Source: Mesorhizobium sp. STM 4661 (GTDB lineage Bacteria; Pseudomonadota; Alphaproteobacteria; Rhizobiales; Rhizobiaceae). From it: 64,000 nt of DNA. The notes beneath the pieces were generated by a model. That model did no database searches and was not told where the DNA came from. It saw only the letters and a list, made by a program, of their open reading frames with translations. Numbering within the stretch: the stretch's first letter is position 1; the number at the start of each line of letters is the position of its first letter. Shown here in pieces: positions 62,484-64,000 of the stretch. The DNA is taken from assembly GCF_000359125.1 (NCBI RefSeq), contig NZ_CAAF010000031.1:62001-126000 (forward strand), in the 5' to 3' direction. Both the position numbers and the translations under genes were made by a program.

Positions 62484-64000
62484 TCAATTCAGCGGCGAGC
62501 CGCCCTCGCGCTTGCGGCGCTCCATATAGTCGCGCAAGGCCTCGTCGATGCCCGGATCGATCGGCGGCTGTTCGTATTCGGCGACCATGCGTTTCCAGAC
62601 GACATTGGCCCTTTCTCGTGCCGTGATCTGGCCGCGTTCGACCCAGGTGTCGTAATTGTCCCAGTTGGATACCAGCGGCGAATAGAACGCCCGTTCGTAG
62701 CGCTGCATCGTGTGCGCGGCGCCGAAGAAGTGCCCGGCCGGACCGACCTCGCGCACCGCCTCCAGCGCCAGCGTATCGATGTCGACCACCGGCGGGTCGA
62801 AATAGGCGCACATCATCTGCAACATCTCGGCATCGATGACCAGTTTCTCGAACGACGCCGTCAGCCCGCCGCCGAGCCAGCCTGCCGCATGCAGCACCAG
62901 ATTGGCGCCGCCCATCAGGCAGCCCCACAGCGACATCGCGCTCTCATAGGCCGCTTGCGCGTCGACCGAATTGGCGGCGGTGACGTTGCTCGAACGGAAC
63001 GGCACGCCGATCAGCCTGCACAGCTGGCCGGTGATCTGCGCGGCCTGAGTGTATTCAGGCGTGCCGAACGCCGGTGCGCCGGTCTTCATGTCGACATTGG
63101 AGGTGAAGCCGCCATACATCACCGGCACGCCGGGCCGCACGATCTGGGTCAGCGTGATGCCGGCCAGCGCCTCGGCATGCTGCTGCGACAGCGCGCCGGC
63201 CAGCGTCACCGGGCTCATCGCGCCGGCCAGCGTGAACGGCGTGATGACGTTGACCTGGCCATGCTCGGCCAGCGCGATCAGCCCTTCGGCCATCGGCTCG
63301 TCGAGCTGCAGCGGCGAATTGGTGTTGATGATGCCGGTGAAGACAGGCATCTCCCGGGCGAGGTTCTCGCGTGTCGTGCCGAGCGAGATCGCCACCATTT
63401 CCAGCGCATCGATGGCGCGTCCGCGGCCCAGCGCCTGCGGCTGCCAGTTCTTGTCGAGCAGCGTGATCTCGGCATAGTAGAGGTCTAGGTGGCGCGTGTT
63501 CTGGTGCAGGTCGAGCGGCTCGAACGGCCCGCCGCCCTCCTGGTGCAGCACGTTGAAGGACTGGATCAGCTTCAGATAGTCGCACATCTCGGCATAGGTG
63601 CCGGGACGGCGGCCGCGATCATTGTCCATGACATAGGCCGGTCCGCCGACCGACGACAGGATGCAGTGCCGCCCGCCCACCTTGACGTTCTTCTGCGGAT
63701 TGCGGGCGCGCAACTCGAACGATGACGGCGCCATGGCGACGCGCTCCATGACCATGGCGCGGTCGAAGCGCACCCGCATCTCGCCTTCGTCGACATCGCA
63801 GCCGGCCGCGCGATAGAGCTGGCGCGCCTGCGGCTGCAGCACCCGCATGCCGATCTCCTCGATGATGGTAAGGCCCATCTCGTGGATGGTCTGTACCTGG
63901 TCGGCCGACAGGATCTCGATCGGCGCGTAGGGGCGCGTCAATTGCTTCCACGGCCGCTGTTCGATGCCGCCAACCTCGCGCTGCGGGCGGCCGGGTCTGC
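62484..64000 (-). CDS. Trimethylamine methyltransferase family (MttB-like), 5' end outside the window
   Basis: At least 505 codons are visible and the frame continues past base 64000. The codons before the first possible start (TTG near 63941) encode GGIEQRPWKQLTRPYAP, which is like the N terminus of MttB homologues. Family motifs include SSVGGPAYVMDNDRG, EMPVFTGIINTNSPLQL and MYGGFTSNVDMKTG. No in-frame amber codon interrupts it, so it is a non-pyrrolysine MttB-type protein, like the glycine betaine or proline betaine methyltransferases. Those pass a methyl group to a corrinoid protein; no corrinoid gene is visible here. Confidence 0.85.
   Translation of the reverse strand, partial: RPGRPQREVGGIEQRPWKQLTRPYAPIEILSADQVQTIHEMGLTIIEEIGMRVLQPQARQLYRAAGCDVDEGEMRVRFDRAMVMERVAMAPSSFELRARNPQKNVKVGGRHCILSSVGGPAYVMDNDRGRRPGTYAEMCDYLKLIQSFNVLHQEGGGPFEPLDLHQNTRHLDLYYAEITLLDKNWQPQALGRGRAIDALEMVAISLGTTRENLAREMPVFTGIINTNSPLQLDEPMAEGLIALAEHGQVNVITPFTLAGAMSPVTLAGALSQQHAEALAGITLTQIVRPGVPVMYGGFTSNVDMKTGAPAFGTPEYTQAAQITGQLCRLIGVPFRSSNVTAANSVDAQAAYESAMSLWGCLMGGANLVLHAAGWLGGGLTASFEKLVIDAEMLQMMCAYFDPPVVDIDTLALEAVREVGPAGHFFGAAHTMQRYERAFYSPLVSNWDNYDTWVERGQITARERANVVWKRMVAEYEQPPIDPGIDEALRDYMERRKREGGSPLN

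Overview
The window looks like chromosomal DNA of a Rhizobiales alphaproteobacterium, most likely Mesorhizobium or a close relative. This is inferred from the high GC content, the style of the palindromic intergenic repeats, a type II lumazine synthase behind an FMN riboswitch, and an erythritol (ery) gene set like those of Brucella and rhizobia. No species can be named from the sequence alone. No rRNA, tRNA, CRISPR array, phage or insertion sequence was seen.

Region 1 (1-19100) begins with the 5' end of an indolepyruvate ferredoxin oxidoreductase gene and an FAD-linked glycolate/lactate-type oxidase. A large erythritol locus follows: a SorC regulator (eryD-like), a five-gene polyol ABC importer with two unequal ATPases, an FGGY kinase (eryA), a D-2-hydroxyacid dehydrogenase, eryB and eryC on the plus strand. 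A class II fructose-bisphosphate aldolase runs convergently, and a deoR-eryH-eryI operon completes the route to D-erythrose 4-phosphate. A DhaKL-type kinase pair faces eryI.

Region 2 (19100-31670) holds riboswitch-controlled ribH2 and a set of genes matching the described D-apiose pathway. These are a ribose-type ABC importer with a DUF2291 lipoprotein, an apiose dehydrogenase, an apionolactonase, an apionate oxidoisomerase, a DUF1537 kinase and a RuBisCO-like protein, with a NanR-like GntR regulator. A shared TGGTATAATNAGT element precedes all three minus-strand transcription units. If the RuBisCO-like protein is the decarboxylase type, its product L-erythrulose 1-phosphate is exactly the substrate of EryH in region 1, so the two loci form one tetrulose-phosphate network.

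Region 3 (31890-42650) has mtnA and mtnK, divergent from a second ribose-type ABC importer across a perfect 12-bp inverted repeat. It also has a SorC regulator and a class II aldolase/short-chain dehydrogenase fusion, the pair flanked by two different ParDE-type toxin-antitoxin modules. The set suggests uptake of 5-methylthioribose or 5-deoxyribose and breakdown to DHAP plus an aldehyde.

Region 4 (42700-64000) contains an acyl-CoA synthetase, a TetR-controlled RND efflux operon, an aldehyde dehydrogenase, a flavin monooxygenase with an FMN reductase, a CocE-type hydrolase in front of a complete dipeptide-type ABC importer and a second TetR regulator, and a partial MttB-family methyltransferase. 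Two copies of a ~150-bp palindromic repeat lie at 44391 and 62288.
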